Assembly: GCF_003994485.1 (NCBI RefSeq)
Contig: NZ_RZNJ01000003.1
Location: 310,525-374,524 of the forward strand
Direction: 5' to 3'
Length of the DNA: 64,000 nt
Source of the DNA: Arsenicitalea aurantiaca
Lineage (GTDB): Bacteria; Pseudomonadota; Alphaproteobacteria; Rhizobiales; Devosiaceae
Shown in pieces: positions 8,747 through 17,639 of this stretch. Every line of letters starts with the position of its first letter. Position 1 is the stretch's first letter. A model generated the notes under the pieces. It ran no database searches, was not told the origin of the DNA, and worked only from the letters and a program-made list of their open reading frames with translations. A program made the translations under genes and the position numbers.

Positions 8747-8787
8747 TTGACAAAAAAGCGCTTTTCGGCGCCGCTCTTTTCTTGACA
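8747..8787 (+). promoter_or_regulatory. Promoter-like region of the iron importer: two TTGACA boxes around a palindrome
   Basis: TTGACA occurs at 8747-8752 and 8782-8787, and a perfect 12-bp palindrome AAAAGCGCTTTT lies between them at 8754-8765. The region precedes the binding-protein gene at 8860. No clear -10 box was found, and the palindrome does not match an iron-responsive site I know. Confidence 0.4.
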
Positions 8788-8859
8788 CCGCCGATCAGAT
8801 TAAGCAGAACTCGCCTAGCTTGATCCGGGGCCCTTGATCCCCGCCGAGAGGAGACGACG

Positions 8860-9894
8860 ATGAAAGCCACCCTGCTTGCCAGCCTTCTGGTTGGAACCAC
8901 CCTGTTTACCGCCGTGCCGGCCTTCGCCCAGAGCGGCGAGGTCAACATCTATTCCTACCGCGAGCAGGCGCTGCTGCAGCCGCTGCTCGATGGGTTTGCC
9001 GAAGAAACCGGCATCCGCGCCAACGTGCTCTATGCCGGCGACGGCCTTCTCGAGCGCCTCGAGGCTGAGGGCGAGTTGTCGCCGGCCGACGTCGTTTTGA
9101 CGGTCGACATCGGCAATCTGGTCGGCGCCGAAGAGCGCGGCCTGACCCAGCCCATCACCACCGATGCCCTCGAGCGCGTCCCGGCAGCGTTCCGCGATAG
9201 CGACGGGGCGTGGACCGCACTCTCTCTGCGCGCCCGCGTCTTCTATGTATCGAAGGATCGCGTCGACGCCGAAACGCTGACCTATGCCGACCTCGCCACC
9301 GAAGAATGGGATGGCCGGATCTGCACGCGCCCGGGCGACCACGTCTACAATATCGGACTGATCGCCCAGCGCATCGCTGCCACGGGGCTCGAGGAGACCC
9401 GCGAATGGCTGACGGCCGTCCGCGACAATCTCGCCTTCGCGCCCACCGGCAATGATCGCGGCCAGGTCAAGTCAATCCTCGACGGCACTTGCGACCTCGC
9501 CATCGTCAACACCTATTACATGGGGGCGATGCTCAACAACGAAGCCGAGCCCGAGCAGAAGGATTGGGCGAACGCCGCGCGCATCGTCTACCCGGACGCC
9601 GAGGGCGAGGGCACCCAGGTGAACGTGGCCGGCGGCTTCATCGCAGCCCATGCGCCCAATGCCGCCAATGCCAATGCGCTGATCGAATATCTGCTCAGCG
9701 ACGAGGCCCAGCAGATCTACGCCGATACCAATTACGAGTATCCGGTCGTCCCGAGCGTATCGCCGGCAGAGCTCACCCTTTCCTGGGGTACGCTCAACGC
9801 TTCGCAGATCCCGCTCGAGGAGGTCGCCGCCCATCGCGCCGAGGCCGCACAGCTCGTCGACGAACTCCGCTTCAACGAAGGCCCGCAGGACTAG
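8860..9894 (+). CDS. Iron(III)-type ABC transporter substrate-binding protein
   Basis: A 344-aa periplasmic protein with a 23-residue signal peptide (ending PAFAQ). The mature protein follows the FbpA/AfuA family: VNIYSYREQALLQPLLDGF at the start, GELSPADVVLTVDIGNL, WTALSLRARVFYVSKDRV, and the C-terminal YPVVPSV. NTYYMGAMLNN near residues 212-222 provides the paired tyrosines that bind iron in this family. GAGAGGAG lies 6 bp upstream of the ATG. It should deliver Fe3+ to the permease at 9906. The substrate is inferred from family similarity. Confidence 0.85.
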   Translation: MKATLLASLLVGTTLFTAVPAFAQSGEVNIYSYREQALLQPLLDGFAEETGIRANVLYAGDGLLERLEAEGELSPADVVLTVDIGNLVGAEERGLTQPITTDALERVPAAFRDSDGAWTALSLRARVFYVSKDRVDAETLTYADLATEEWDGRICTRPGDHVYNIGLIAQRIAATGLEETREWLTAVRDNLAFAPTGNDRGQVKSILDGTCDLAIVNTYYMGAMLNNEAEPEQKDWANAARIVYPDAEGEGTQVNVAGGFIAAHAPNAANANALIEYLLSDEAQQIYADTNYEYPVVPSVSPAELTLSWGTLNASQIPLEEVAAHRAEAAQLVDELRFNEGPQD

Positions 9895-9905
9895 GACCGA
9901 TAGCA

Positions 9906-11564
9906 CTGGCAGACATCCAGTCTCGAACCGACCGCGCCGGCGGGGGGAAACCCCTGCCGGTTGCTGCCATTGCGCTCGTCCTCGTCATGGGGCTACCCGT
10001 GCTCTGGCTCGCCGCAGGGGCCATCGATGCGGCGCTTGCCGGCAGCAATGGGCTCAGCGCCACCATGCTGCCGACGGCGCTCCGCGAAACCGCGCTCCTC
10101 ATGGCCTGGGTGGGCGCGATCACTTCGGTGCTCGGGCTGGTCTCGGCCTGGCTCGTCACCCATTACAGCTTCCCGCTGCGCCGTCTCTTCGAGTGGGCAC
10201 TGATCCTGCCGCTTGCGGTGCCGACCTATCTCGCCGCCTACACCTATGTGGAATTCCTCGACTTCACCGGGCCCATCCAGCAGGCGGTCCGCGCCCTGAC
10301 CGGCGCTGCGACGCTGCGGGATTACTGGTTCCCGAACATAAGGACCAATACCGGCGCCGCCATCGTCCTCAGTCTCGTCCTCTACCCTTACGTCTATGTC
10401 GCCTGCCGGGCCTTCTTCCTCATGCAGTCGGCCTCGCTCAACATTGCGGCGCGCACGCTCGGGGCCAGTGGCCTGCGGACTTTCTTTTCGATCACCCTGC
10501 CGCTCTCGCGTCCCGCGATCGTCGTCGGCGCGACGCTTGCGATGATGGAAGTGGTGAACGATCTGGGCGCGGTACAATATTTCGGGGTCAACAGCCTCAC
10601 CGCCATCATCTATTCGACCTGGATCAACCGCGGCAATTTCGGGGGCGCCGCCCAGCTTGCGGTCACCATCGTCCTCATCATCGGTGTGCTGATCCTCGCC
10701 GAGCAGTGGGCACGCCGGAACCGGGTCTATCTCTCGAGCCGCGACAGTCGCGTGCCGCCTGTCCGCGAAGCGCTGAGAGGCGCCCGCGCCTGGGGTGCCT
10801 TCGGCTTCTGCGCGCTGCTGCTCGTCGCCGGTTTCGGAATTCCCTTCGGCCAGCTGACCTATTCGGCCCTGCGCACGCTGCGGCCCGAGGCCGTGGCGCT
10901 CACGATCAGCGCAGGCGTGCCAACGATCATGCTGGGGTGTGTCGGGGGGCTCCTGACCGTTGCGATCGGACTTTTCGCGGCACGCCAGAGCAACGGGCCC
11001 GGCGGCCCGGTCCCGCGGGGCGCGATCAGGCTCGCCACGCTCGGCTATGCCATCCCCGGCACCGTGCTTGCCCTTGGGCTGCTGCAGCCGCTCGGCCTCG
11101 CCGATCTCTGGATCAACCGGGCGACCATGGCCGCCTTCGACTGGCGCCCCGGCCTCATCCTCTCGGGCTCGATGATCGCGCTCTGCTACGTCTATGCCAT
11201 CCGCTTCCTCGCCGTCAGCCATTCGACGCTCGACGCCGCCATGCGCAAGCGCGGGCGCTCGATGCTGGATGCGGGGAGCGTTCTGGGCGCATCGCGCTGG
11301 CGCCTGCTCTGGAGGATCGACCTGCCGACGCTGAGCCCCGCCATCCTCAGCGCTGCGACCCTGGTCTTCGTCGAGATCGTCAAGGAACTGCCCGCAACGC
11401 TCCTCCTCCGGCCGCTCGGCATCGACACGCTCGCAACCGTCGTCTTCGCGCGGGCCAATGTCAGCCTTTTTGCCGAGGCGGCGCTTCCGGCACTCGCCAT
11501 TGTGCTGATCGGGCTCATTCCGGTCGTTCTTGCCACGCGACCGGGCATCGGTAGGAAAGTATAA
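9906..11564 (+). CDS. Iron(III)-type ABC transporter permease, fused two-domain form
   Basis: About 552 aa with two repeated permease halves of about six membrane segments each. Each half has an EAA-type loop (ARTLGASGLRTFFSITLPL and DAGSVLGASRWRLLWRIDL), as in FbpB/AfuB. The first membrane helix (VAAIALVLVMGLPVLWLA) starts before the first in-frame ATG (9987), so translation must begin upstream. CTG at 9906 has AGGA 9 bp before it and is the best candidate; no ATG, GTG or TTG fits between the fbpA stop and that helix. No ATPase gene follows, so the energy subunit must come from elsewhere. Confidence 0.82.
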   Translation: MADIQSRTDRAGGGKPLPVAAIALVLVMGLPVLWLAAGAIDAALAGSNGLSATMLPTALRETALLMAWVGAITSVLGLVSAWLVTHYSFPLRRLFEWALILPLAVPTYLAAYTYVEFLDFTGPIQQAVRALTGAATLRDYWFPNIRTNTGAAIVLSLVLYPYVYVACRAFFLMQSASLNIAARTLGASGLRTFFSITLPLSRPAIVVGATLAMMEVVNDLGAVQYFGVNSLTAIIYSTWINRGNFGGAAQLAVTIVLIIGVLILAEQWARRNRVYLSSRDSRVPPVREALRGARAWGAFGFCALLLVAGFGIPFGQLTYSALRTLRPEAVALTISAGVPTIMLGCVGGLLTVAIGLFAARQSNGPGGPVPRGAIRLATLGYAIPGTVLALGLLQPLGLADLWINRATMAAFDWRPGLILSGSMIALCYVYAIRFLAVSHSTLDAAMRKRGRSMLDAGSVLGASRWRLLWRIDLPTLSPAILSAATLVFVEIVKELPATLLLRPLGIDTLATVVFARANVSLFAEAALPALAIVLIGLIPVVLATRPGIGRKV

Positions 11565-11695
11565 TCCTGCACAGTGCTGCCATGTCAGTTGCGATCCCCT
11601 ATAAGCGCGATGCGAGTGGGGTTTCTTGCGCCTGACGGCCGGACGACCCCCTAACCGTCCGCCTGCGGGGTCCTCCCCGCCTCATGGAGAGAACC

Positions 11696-13177
11696 ATGCA
11701 GTTTCCGATCAAGACCGTCCTCTACGCTGCCGTTGCGAGCCTCGTTCTCATCGGCGCCGCCCAGGCGCAGCGCACCGATATCCGCATCGGCGTCGTGCTC
11801 GAGCCGCCCGCGCTCGATCCCACCGCCGGCGCTGCAGAGGCGATCGACATCGTCGTCTACCAGAACATCTTCGAGGGGCTGACGCGGGTCGACGAGACCG
11901 GAGCGGTCCAGCCGGGCCTTGCAACCGACTGGACGATCTCGGAGGACGGGCTCACCTACACCTTTAACCTCGCCGAGGGCGTCACCTTCCACGATGGCAC
12001 CCCATTCTCTGCCGAAGACGTCGTCTTCACCTTCGAGCGCATTCTCGCCGATGACAGCGTCAACGCCCAGAAGGCGCTCTATGCGCCCATCGAGAGCGTG
12101 ACGGCGATCGATGCGGCGACCGTCGAGATCGTCCTCGAGCGGCCCAGCGGCATGTTCCTGTTCGACATCGGGCGCGGAGATGCGGTGATCGTCTCGCCGG
12201 CGACAGCCGACACCAACGCCACCGATCCGGTCGGCACCGGCCCCTTCCGCTTCGTCCAGTGGAATCGCGGCAGCCGCATCCAGCTTGCCCGCTATGAGGA
12301 GTATTGGGGCGAACTCCCTGCGCTGACCGAAGCGAGCTACCACTTCATCGGCGATACCGCCGCCGGCATCAACGCGCTGCTTGCCGAAGAAGTGGACGGC
12401 TTCAACAATTTCGCCTCCGAATCCATCGCGCTCTTCGAGGCCGATCCACGTTTCAAGGTGCTCGTCGGCACCACTGAGGGCGAGATCATCATGGCAACGA
12501 ACAACAGGCAGCCGCCCTTCGATGATCTGCGCGTGCGGCAGGCCCTCGCCCATGCCATCGATCGACAGGCCCTGATCGACGGCGTCTCGAACGGCTTCGG
12601 GGTCCCGATCGGCAGCCATTTCGCCCCGCATCATCCCTATTACGTCGATCTCACCGGCACCTATCCGCACGATCTCGAAGCCGCCCGCGCCCTTCTTGCC
12701 GAAGCCGGCTTTCCGGACGGTTTTTCAACCGCGATGAAGCTGCCGCCGGTCAACTATGCCCGGCTGGGCGGACAGATCCTCGCCAGCCAGTTCGCCGAGA
12801 TCGGCGTCACGGTCGAACTCATCAACGTCGAATGGGCGCAATGGCTGACCGACGTCCTCACCAACAAGGATTACGACCTCTCCATCGTCGCCCATGTCGA
12901 GCCCTTTGACATTGGCATCTATGCCGATCCCGATTATTACTTCGGCTATGACGATGCAGACTTCCAGGCCATCATCAGCGAGCTGAGCACGACCACCGAC
13001 GACGCGCGTCGGCGCGAACTCGCCGTCGCAGCCCAGACCCGGCTCGCGGAACAGGCAGTCAATGGTTTCCTCTATCAATTGCCGCAGATCGGTGTGTGGA
13101 ACGCCAAAGTCGAGGGCCAGTGGGTCGATTCCCCGATCGAGGGTGTCGTACTCCGCGACATCCGCTGGGTCGACTAA
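11696..13177 (+). CDS. Peptide-type (family 5) ABC substrate-binding protein
   Basis: A 493-aa periplasmic binding protein with a signal peptide ending GAAQAQ. Family-5 landmarks include VYQNIFEGLTRVDE, LATDWTISEDGLTYTFNL, GVTFHDGTPFSAEDVVFTFERI, DPVGTGPFRF, and DDLRVRQALAHAIDRQ. It captures oligopeptides or similar solutes for the permeases encoded downstream. ATG at 11696 has GGAGAG 6 bp upstream and is preferred over the in-frame ATG at 11684. A strong hairpin follows before the permease gene. The ligand cannot be told from sequence. Confidence 0.9.
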   Translation: MQFPIKTVLYAAVASLVLIGAAQAQRTDIRIGVVLEPPALDPTAGAAEAIDIVVYQNIFEGLTRVDETGAVQPGLATDWTISEDGLTYTFNLAEGVTFHDGTPFSAEDVVFTFERILADDSVNAQKALYAPIESVTAIDAATVEIVLERPSGMFLFDIGRGDAVIVSPATADTNATDPVGTGPFRFVQWNRGSRIQLARYEEYWGELPALTEASYHFIGDTAAGINALLAEEVDGFNNFASESIALFEADPRFKVLVGTTEGEIIMATNNRQPPFDDLRVRQALAHAIDRQALIDGVSNGFGVPIGSHFAPHHPYYVDLTGTYPHDLEAARALLAEAGFPDGFSTAMKLPPVNYARLGGQILASQFAEIGVTVELINVEWAQWLTDVLTNKDYDLSIVAHVEPFDIGIYADPDYYFGYDDADFQAIISELSTTTDDARRRELAVAAQTRLAEQAVNGFLYQLPQIGVWNAKVEGQWVDSPIEGVVLRDIRWVD

Positions 13178-13186
13178 ACGCCTTCC

Positions 13187-13218
13187 GGCCGCCGGATCCA
13201 TCCTGACCTCCGGCGGCC
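13187..13218 (+). other. Intercistronic hairpin between binding-protein and permease genes
   Basis: A perfect 10-bp stem, GGCCGCCGGA at 13187-13196 with TCCGGCGGCC at 13209-13218, with a 12-nt loop and no T run. It ends 7 bp before the GTG of the first permease. Such structures commonly protect upstream binding-protein mRNA and lower expression of the membrane genes; that role is inferred. Confidence 0.65.
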
Positions 13219-13225
13219 ATTCCTC

Positions 13226-14182
13226 GTGATCCCCTACGTCCTGAAGCGCCTTGCGGGGTTCGTGGCGACGCTGCTGGCGGCGGCAGCAGTGACGTTCCTG
13301 CTGCTCGACGCGCTGCCGGGCGATCCTGCCCGTTTCATCCTCGGCATCAATGCGAGCCCTGAAGCCGTACAGGCGCTCCGGCTTCAACTGGGCCTCGAAG
13401 CCCCGCCCCTCGAGCGCTTCATCCGCTGGATCGGGGGGATGCTGCAGGGCGATTTCGGGCTTTCCTACACCCAGGGTGCGCCCGTCTCCGCTCTCATCGC
13501 GGAACGCCTCGCCGTCACCTTCCCGCTGGCGCTCGCGGCCATGGTGATTTCCATCGCGATCGGCCTGCCCCTCGGCATCCTTGCGGCGCGGCGGCGCGGA
13601 TCGCTTGCCGATACCGGGCTCATGATGCTCGCCCAGCTCGGTGTCGCGGTGCCGAACTTCTGGTTCGGCATGCTGCTCGTGCTGCTCTTTTCAGTCACCC
13701 TGCGCTGGTTGCCGCCGGGCGGGTTCGTGCCCTGGGACGAAAACGCCTGGGGCGCGATCCGTTCGCTGGTTCTGCCGAGCTTCGCGCTGGCGCTCCCGCA
13801 GGCGGCCATCCTTGCGCGCGTCATGCGCACGGCGCTCGTCGACGTGCAGTCCGCCGACTATATCCGCACCGCGCGCGCCAAGGGCCTCACCATGGGCGAG
13901 GCCGTCTGGCGCCATGGCGTGCGAAACGCCCTCCTGCCCGTCCTCACCATACTTGGTCTGCAATTCGCATTCCTCGTCGCCGGCACCATCATCGTGGAGA
14001 ACGTCTTCTACCTGCCTGGGCTCGGCCGGCTGATCTTCACCGCGATCTCAGAGCGCGATCTCATCCTCGTGCGTGGCGCGATCATCGTGCTCGTCGTCGG
14101 GGTCACACTCACCATGCTCGTCGTCGACCTCCTCTACGGGCTGGTCGATCCGCGCCTAAGGGTCAGGCGCGCCTCTCGATGA
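13226..14182 (+). CDS. Dipeptide/oligopeptide-type ABC permease (DppB-like)
   Basis: A 318-aa inner-membrane protein starting at GTG 13226 (IPYVLKRLAGF). It has the DppB layout: one N-terminal helix, a periplasmic stretch with FGLSYTQGAPVSALIAERL, then five membrane segments and the cytoplasmic ATPase-contact loop DYIRTARAKGLTMGEAVWRHGVRNALLPV. The C terminus reads VDLLYGLVDPRLRVR, typical of the family. The stop overlaps the next start by 4 bp. It pairs with the DppC-like protein that follows. Confidence 0.93.
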   Translation: MIPYVLKRLAGFVATLLAAAAVTFLLLDALPGDPARFILGINASPEAVQALRLQLGLEAPPLERFIRWIGGMLQGDFGLSYTQGAPVSALIAERLAVTFPLALAAMVISIAIGLPLGILAARRRGSLADTGLMMLAQLGVAVPNFWFGMLLVLLFSVTLRWLPPGGFVPWDENAWGAIRSLVLPSFALALPQAAILARVMRTALVDVQSADYIRTARAKGLTMGEAVWRHGVRNALLPVLTILGLQFAFLVAGTIIVENVFYLPGLGRLIFTAISERDLILVRGAIIVLVVGVTLTMLVVDLLYGLVDPRLRVRRASR

Positions 14183-15042
14183 GCATACGAGATCACTGGG
14201 CCGGCCGCGCCCTCCGCCACCCGAGCTTCGTCATCGGTCTTCTGGGAACGCTCGCCTTTATCGGGCTCGCCCTACTCTCCGCCGTGTGGACCCCCCATGT
14301 CGTCGACAGGGTCAACATCGCTGCGCGCTTCGCGCCGCTCTTTGGAGACTATCTGCTCGGCACCGATCATCTGGGCCGCGACATCGCCTCGATGCTGATG
14401 CGCGGCGCTCTGACGAGCCTTACAGTGGCGGCGGTCGCGGTCGGTATCGGCCTCGTCATCGGCGTGCCGCTGGGGCTCGCGGCAGCCATCGTCGGGGGGC
14501 CCTTCGAATGGCTGATCCTGCGCGTCAATGATTTCCTCTTCGCCTTCCCGGCCCTGATCGTCGCGGTCCTCATCACGACGCTCTTCGGCCCCGGCGCCAC
14601 CAATGCCATGCTCGCCATCGGCATCTTCAACATTCCGGTCTTCGCCCGCGTCGCCCGGGGCGGCGCGCTCAGCCTCAAGTCCCTCGACTATGTCGCGGCT
14701 GCACGCCTTGCGGGCCTCTCCTCGCTCGCCATCGCTCGCAAGCACCTCCTGCCCAACATCGCCAGTCTCGTCATCGTGCAGGCAACGATCCAGCTCTCGC
14801 TCGGCATTCTTGCTGAGGCCGGGCTCAGCTATGTCGGGCTCGGCACCCAGCCTCCCGGCACGAGCCTCGGGCTCATGCTGCGCGATGCACAAAGCATCTT
14901 CCTGCTGCACCCGCACCTCGCCATGGTTCCGGGGCTGGCGATCATGTTCATCGTCGTTTCGCTCAACCTGGCCGGGGATGGGCTCCGGGACCTGATCGAC
15001 CCCAGGCTGCGCAAGGAGGGGCTCCCGCGTGTCGCTGCTTGA
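14179..15042 (+). CDS. Dipeptide/oligopeptide-type ABC permease (DppC-like)
   Basis: A 287-aa inner-membrane protein. The family signature LLGTDHLGRDIASMLMRGALTSL lies after the first helix, and the EAA loop reads LDYVAAARLAGLSSLAIARKHLLPNIAS. The end, LAGDGLRDLIDPRLRK, is standard for DppC. Its start overlaps the DppB-like stop (ATGA) and its stop overlaps the ATPase start by 14 bp, so the three genes are tightly coupled. Confidence 0.93.
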   Translation: MSIRDHWAGRALRHPSFVIGLLGTLAFIGLALLSAVWTPHVVDRVNIAARFAPLFGDYLLGTDHLGRDIASMLMRGALTSLTVAAVAVGIGLVIGVPLGLAAAIVGGPFEWLILRVNDFLFAFPALIVAVLITTLFGPGATNAMLAIGIFNIPVFARVARGGALSLKSLDYVAAARLAGLSSLAIARKHLLPNIASLVIVQATIQLSLGILAEAGLSYVGLGTQPPGTSLGLMLRDAQSIFLLHPHLAMVPGLAIMFIVVSLNLAGDGLRDLIDPRLRKEGLPRVAA

Positions 15043-16588
15043 GGTCAAGGGGCTCGGCATCGCCTTTTCCGGCCGGCCCGTCGTCGAAGGGCTCGACCTG
15101 ACGCTCGCGCCGTCGGAACGCCTCGGCGTGATCGGCGAGAGCGGGTCGGGCAAGAGCCTCACCGCGCTCGCCATTGCCGGCCTCCTGCCCGACACCGCAG
15201 AGCGCACCGGCACCATCCTCTTCGAGGGCAGCCCGCTCCCCGAGGACGAAGCCACCATGGCCCGGCTCCGCGGCAAGCGCATCGGCATGGTGTTCCAGGA
15301 GCCGATGAGTGCGCTCAACCCGCTTATGCAGGTGGGCGAGCAGATCGCCGAAGCGATCTTTCTGAGCGGCGACCGCGTCGGCTATGGCACGCAGGTGCTG
15401 GCGCTGCTCGATGAGGTCGGGCTCGAGCCCCAGCATAGGCGGCGATATCCACACGAGCTTTCAGGCGGCCAGCGCCAGCGGGTGATGATCGCGATGGCGC
15501 TGGCGAGCCGCCCCGATCTCCTCATCGCCGACGAGCCGACCTCCGCCCTCGATCTGGTGACGCAGCGACAGGTGCTGGACCTGCTCGACCGGCTCGCCCG
15601 CAACCGGCGCATGGCGCTCCTGTTCATCAGCCATGATCTGAAGGCCGTCGCCGCCCTCTGTCCCCGCATCATGGTCATGCAGGCGGGGCGCGTCGTCGAG
15701 GCGGGGCCGCGCGAGGCCATTCTCGGGCATCCGCGCGAGCGCTATACGCGCATGCTGGTGGGCGCCGCCCGCTTCCGCATCCATACCCTCGCCAACGCCC
15801 CGATGGGCGATCCGCTGTTCACCGCCCGACAGATCTCCCGCCGCTTCGAGAGCCCGTCCCTCCTTTTCCTGCCGCGCCGGGCCGGAACCCTGGCGGTCGA
15901 CGCGGTGAGCTTAACGCTTCGCCGGGCCGAATCGGTGGCGCTGGTGGGCCCGTCAGGCTGTGGCAAAAGTACTCTGGCGCGCATCATCGTGGGGCTCGAT
16001 CGGGCAACCGACGGCACCATGCAGTTCGACCGCACCGTCTATCACGGCAGCGATCTCCCCGGCGCGCTCCGGCCCGACATCTCGCTCGTCTTCCAGGATC
16101 CGTTCGGCAGCTTCAATCCACGCCTTCGGATAGGGGCTTCCGTTTCCGAGCCGCTTCGGCTCCTGCCCGATCTCGACGAGGCCGCAAGGCGCCGCCGGGT
16201 TGCCGACATGGTCGAGGCGGTCGGCCTTTCGCCTGACATGCTCAGCCGCTATCCCCACCAGTTCTCGGGGGGACAGCGCCAGCGTTTTGCAATCGCCCGC
16301 GCCCTCGTCACACGTCCGCGCCTCGTGGTGCTCGACGAACCGGTGTCGGCGCTCGATGTGTCCGTGCGCGGCGAAGTGCTTGCCCTCCTCCACAGGCTGC
16401 GCGCCGATTTTGGGCTCACCTATCTCGTGATCAGTCATGACCTCGACATGGTCCGCGCGCTTGCGGACCGCGTCCTGGTTATGAGTGCCGGCCGGATCGT
16501 CGAGGAAGGTCGGCCGGCAAAGCTCTTCGAGAAACCGGAGCACGAACAGACCCGTGCCCTGCTCGCCGCTCGGCTGCCCGAGCTCTGA
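15029..16588 (+). CDS. Fused double ATP-binding protein of the dpp-like importer
   Basis: A 519-aa protein with two complete ABC ATPase domains. Domain 1 (about 1-235) has Walker A GESGSGKS, signature LSGGQRQRV and Walker B LLIADEPT. Domain 2 (about 265-519) has [17 protein letters not shown] and LVVLDEPV. It replaces separate DppD and DppF proteins. GTG at 15029 has AAGGAGG 9 bp upstream, inside the end of the DppC-like gene. It completes an operon of binding protein, two permeases and ATPase starting at 11696. Confidence 0.93.
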   Translation: MSLLEVKGLGIAFSGRPVVEGLDLTLAPSERLGVIGESGSGKSLTALAIAGLLPDTAERTGTILFEGSPLPEDEATMARLRGKRIGMVFQEPMSALNPLMQVGEQIAEAIFLSGDRVGYGTQVLALLDEVGLEPQHRRRYPHELSGGQRQRVMIAMALASRPDLLIADEPTSALDLVTQRQVLDLLDRLARNRRMALLFISHDLKAVAALCPRIMVMQAGRVVEAGPREAILGHPRERYTRMLVGAARFRIHTLANAPMGDPLFTARQISRRFESPSLLFLPRRAGTLAVDAVSLTLRRAESVALVGPSGCGKSTLARIIVGLDRATDGTMQFDRTVYHGSDLPGALRPDISLVFQDPFGSFNPRLRIGASVSEPLRLLPDLDEAARRRRVADMVEAVGLSPDMLSRYPHQFSGGQRQRFAIARALVTRPRLVVLDEPVSALDVSVRGEVLALLHRLRADFGLTYLVISHDLDMVRALADRVLVMSAGRIVEEGRPAKLFEKPEHEQTRALLAARLPEL

Positions 16589-16612
16589 TCCGGCGACAAG
16601 CCTGCCCGTGCC

Positions 16613-17620
16613 TCAGTGCCGGATCGGCTGGCCTTCCTTGTCGAACCGCAGGAAGGCGTCGCCGCGCGGCGAGAAGCTGAGCTCGTCGCCCGCATGATAG
16701 GACGCCTTGCCGTTTTGCCGGACGATCACCGGCTCTTCGGAGCCGACATCGACATAGATGTAGCTGTCCGAGCCGAGATTTTCCGAATAGATGACCTTGC
16801 CGGTCCAGACCCCGCCCGCAGGCGCGATATCGAGATGCTCGGAGCGCACCCCGACGGTGTGGGCGTTGAACTTGTCGGCGAACCTGCCCGAGAGGAAGTT
16901 CATCTTCGGGCTGCCGATGAAGCCGGCCACGAATAGCGACTGGGGGTTCTCGTAGAGCTCCATGGGCGTGCCCACCTGCTCCACGCGCCCCGCGTTCAGC
17001 ACCACGATGCGGTCGGCGAGCGTCATCGCCTCCACCTGATCGTGCGTCACGTAGATCATGGTGGTGTTGGGGAGACTTTCCTTGAGCCGCGCGATCTCGA
17101 GGCGGGTCTGTACGCGAAGCGCAGCATCGAGGTTCGAGAGCGGTTCGTCGAAGAGGAAAACCTTGGGGTCCCGCACGATTGCGCGCCCGATCGCCACGCG
17201 CTGCCGCTGTCCACCCGACAGCGCCTTGGGCAGGCGCTCGAGATAGGGCGTGAGCTGGAGTTTCTCGGCGGCCGCGCTGACCTTGGCGCGGATCTCCTCC
17301 TTGGGCGTGTTCTGCAGCTTCAGGGAGTAGGCCATGTTGTCGAAGACGTTCATATGCGGGTAGAGCGCATAGGACTGGAACACCATCGCGATGCCGCGCT
17401 TGGAGGGCGCTACGTCATTGACCACCTTGCCATCGATCGCGAGCGTGCCCGACGAGATCGACTCCAGCCCGGAAATGCAGCGCAGCAGGGTCGACTTCCC
17501 GCAGCCGGAGGGCCCGACGAAGACGATGAACTCGCCCGAGGCGATGTCGAGATTGACGTCTTTGAGGATTTCGACAGCGCCATAGCGCTTGTAGAGATTT
17601 GTGATCTTCAGATCGGACAT
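16613..17620 (-). CDS. aglK: Alpha-glucoside ABC transporter ATP-binding protein
   Basis: A 335-aa ATPase of the UgpC/MalK class: Walker A GPSGCGKST, Q loop SYALYPHMNV, signature LSGGQRQRVAIG, Walker B VFLFDEPLSNLDA, then a C-terminal regulatory OB-fold (about 235-335). It energises AglFG. ATG at 17620 (MSDLKITNLYKRYG) was chosen over the longer frame. It lies 19 bp after aglA on the same strand. The symbol rests on its place in the agl locus; it could also serve other sugar importers. Confidence 0.88.
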   Translation of the reverse strand: MSDLKITNLYKRYGAVEILKDVNLDIASGEFIVFVGPSGCGKSTLLRCISGLESISSGTLAIDGKVVNDVAPSKRGIAMVFQSYALYPHMNVFDNMAYSLKLQNTPKEEIRAKVSAAAEKLQLTPYLERLPKALSGGQRQRVAIGRAIVRDPKVFLFDEPLSNLDAALRVQTRLEIARLKESLPNTTMIYVTHDQVEAMTLADRIVVLNAGRVEQVGTPMELYENPQSLFVAGFIGSPKMNFLSGRFADKFNAHTVGVRSEHLDIAPAGGVWTGKVIYSENLGSDSYIYVDVGSEEPVIVRQNGKASYHAGDELSFSPRGDAFLRFDKEGQPIRH

Positions 17621-17639
17621 GGCACTCCTCCCGCGGCCT

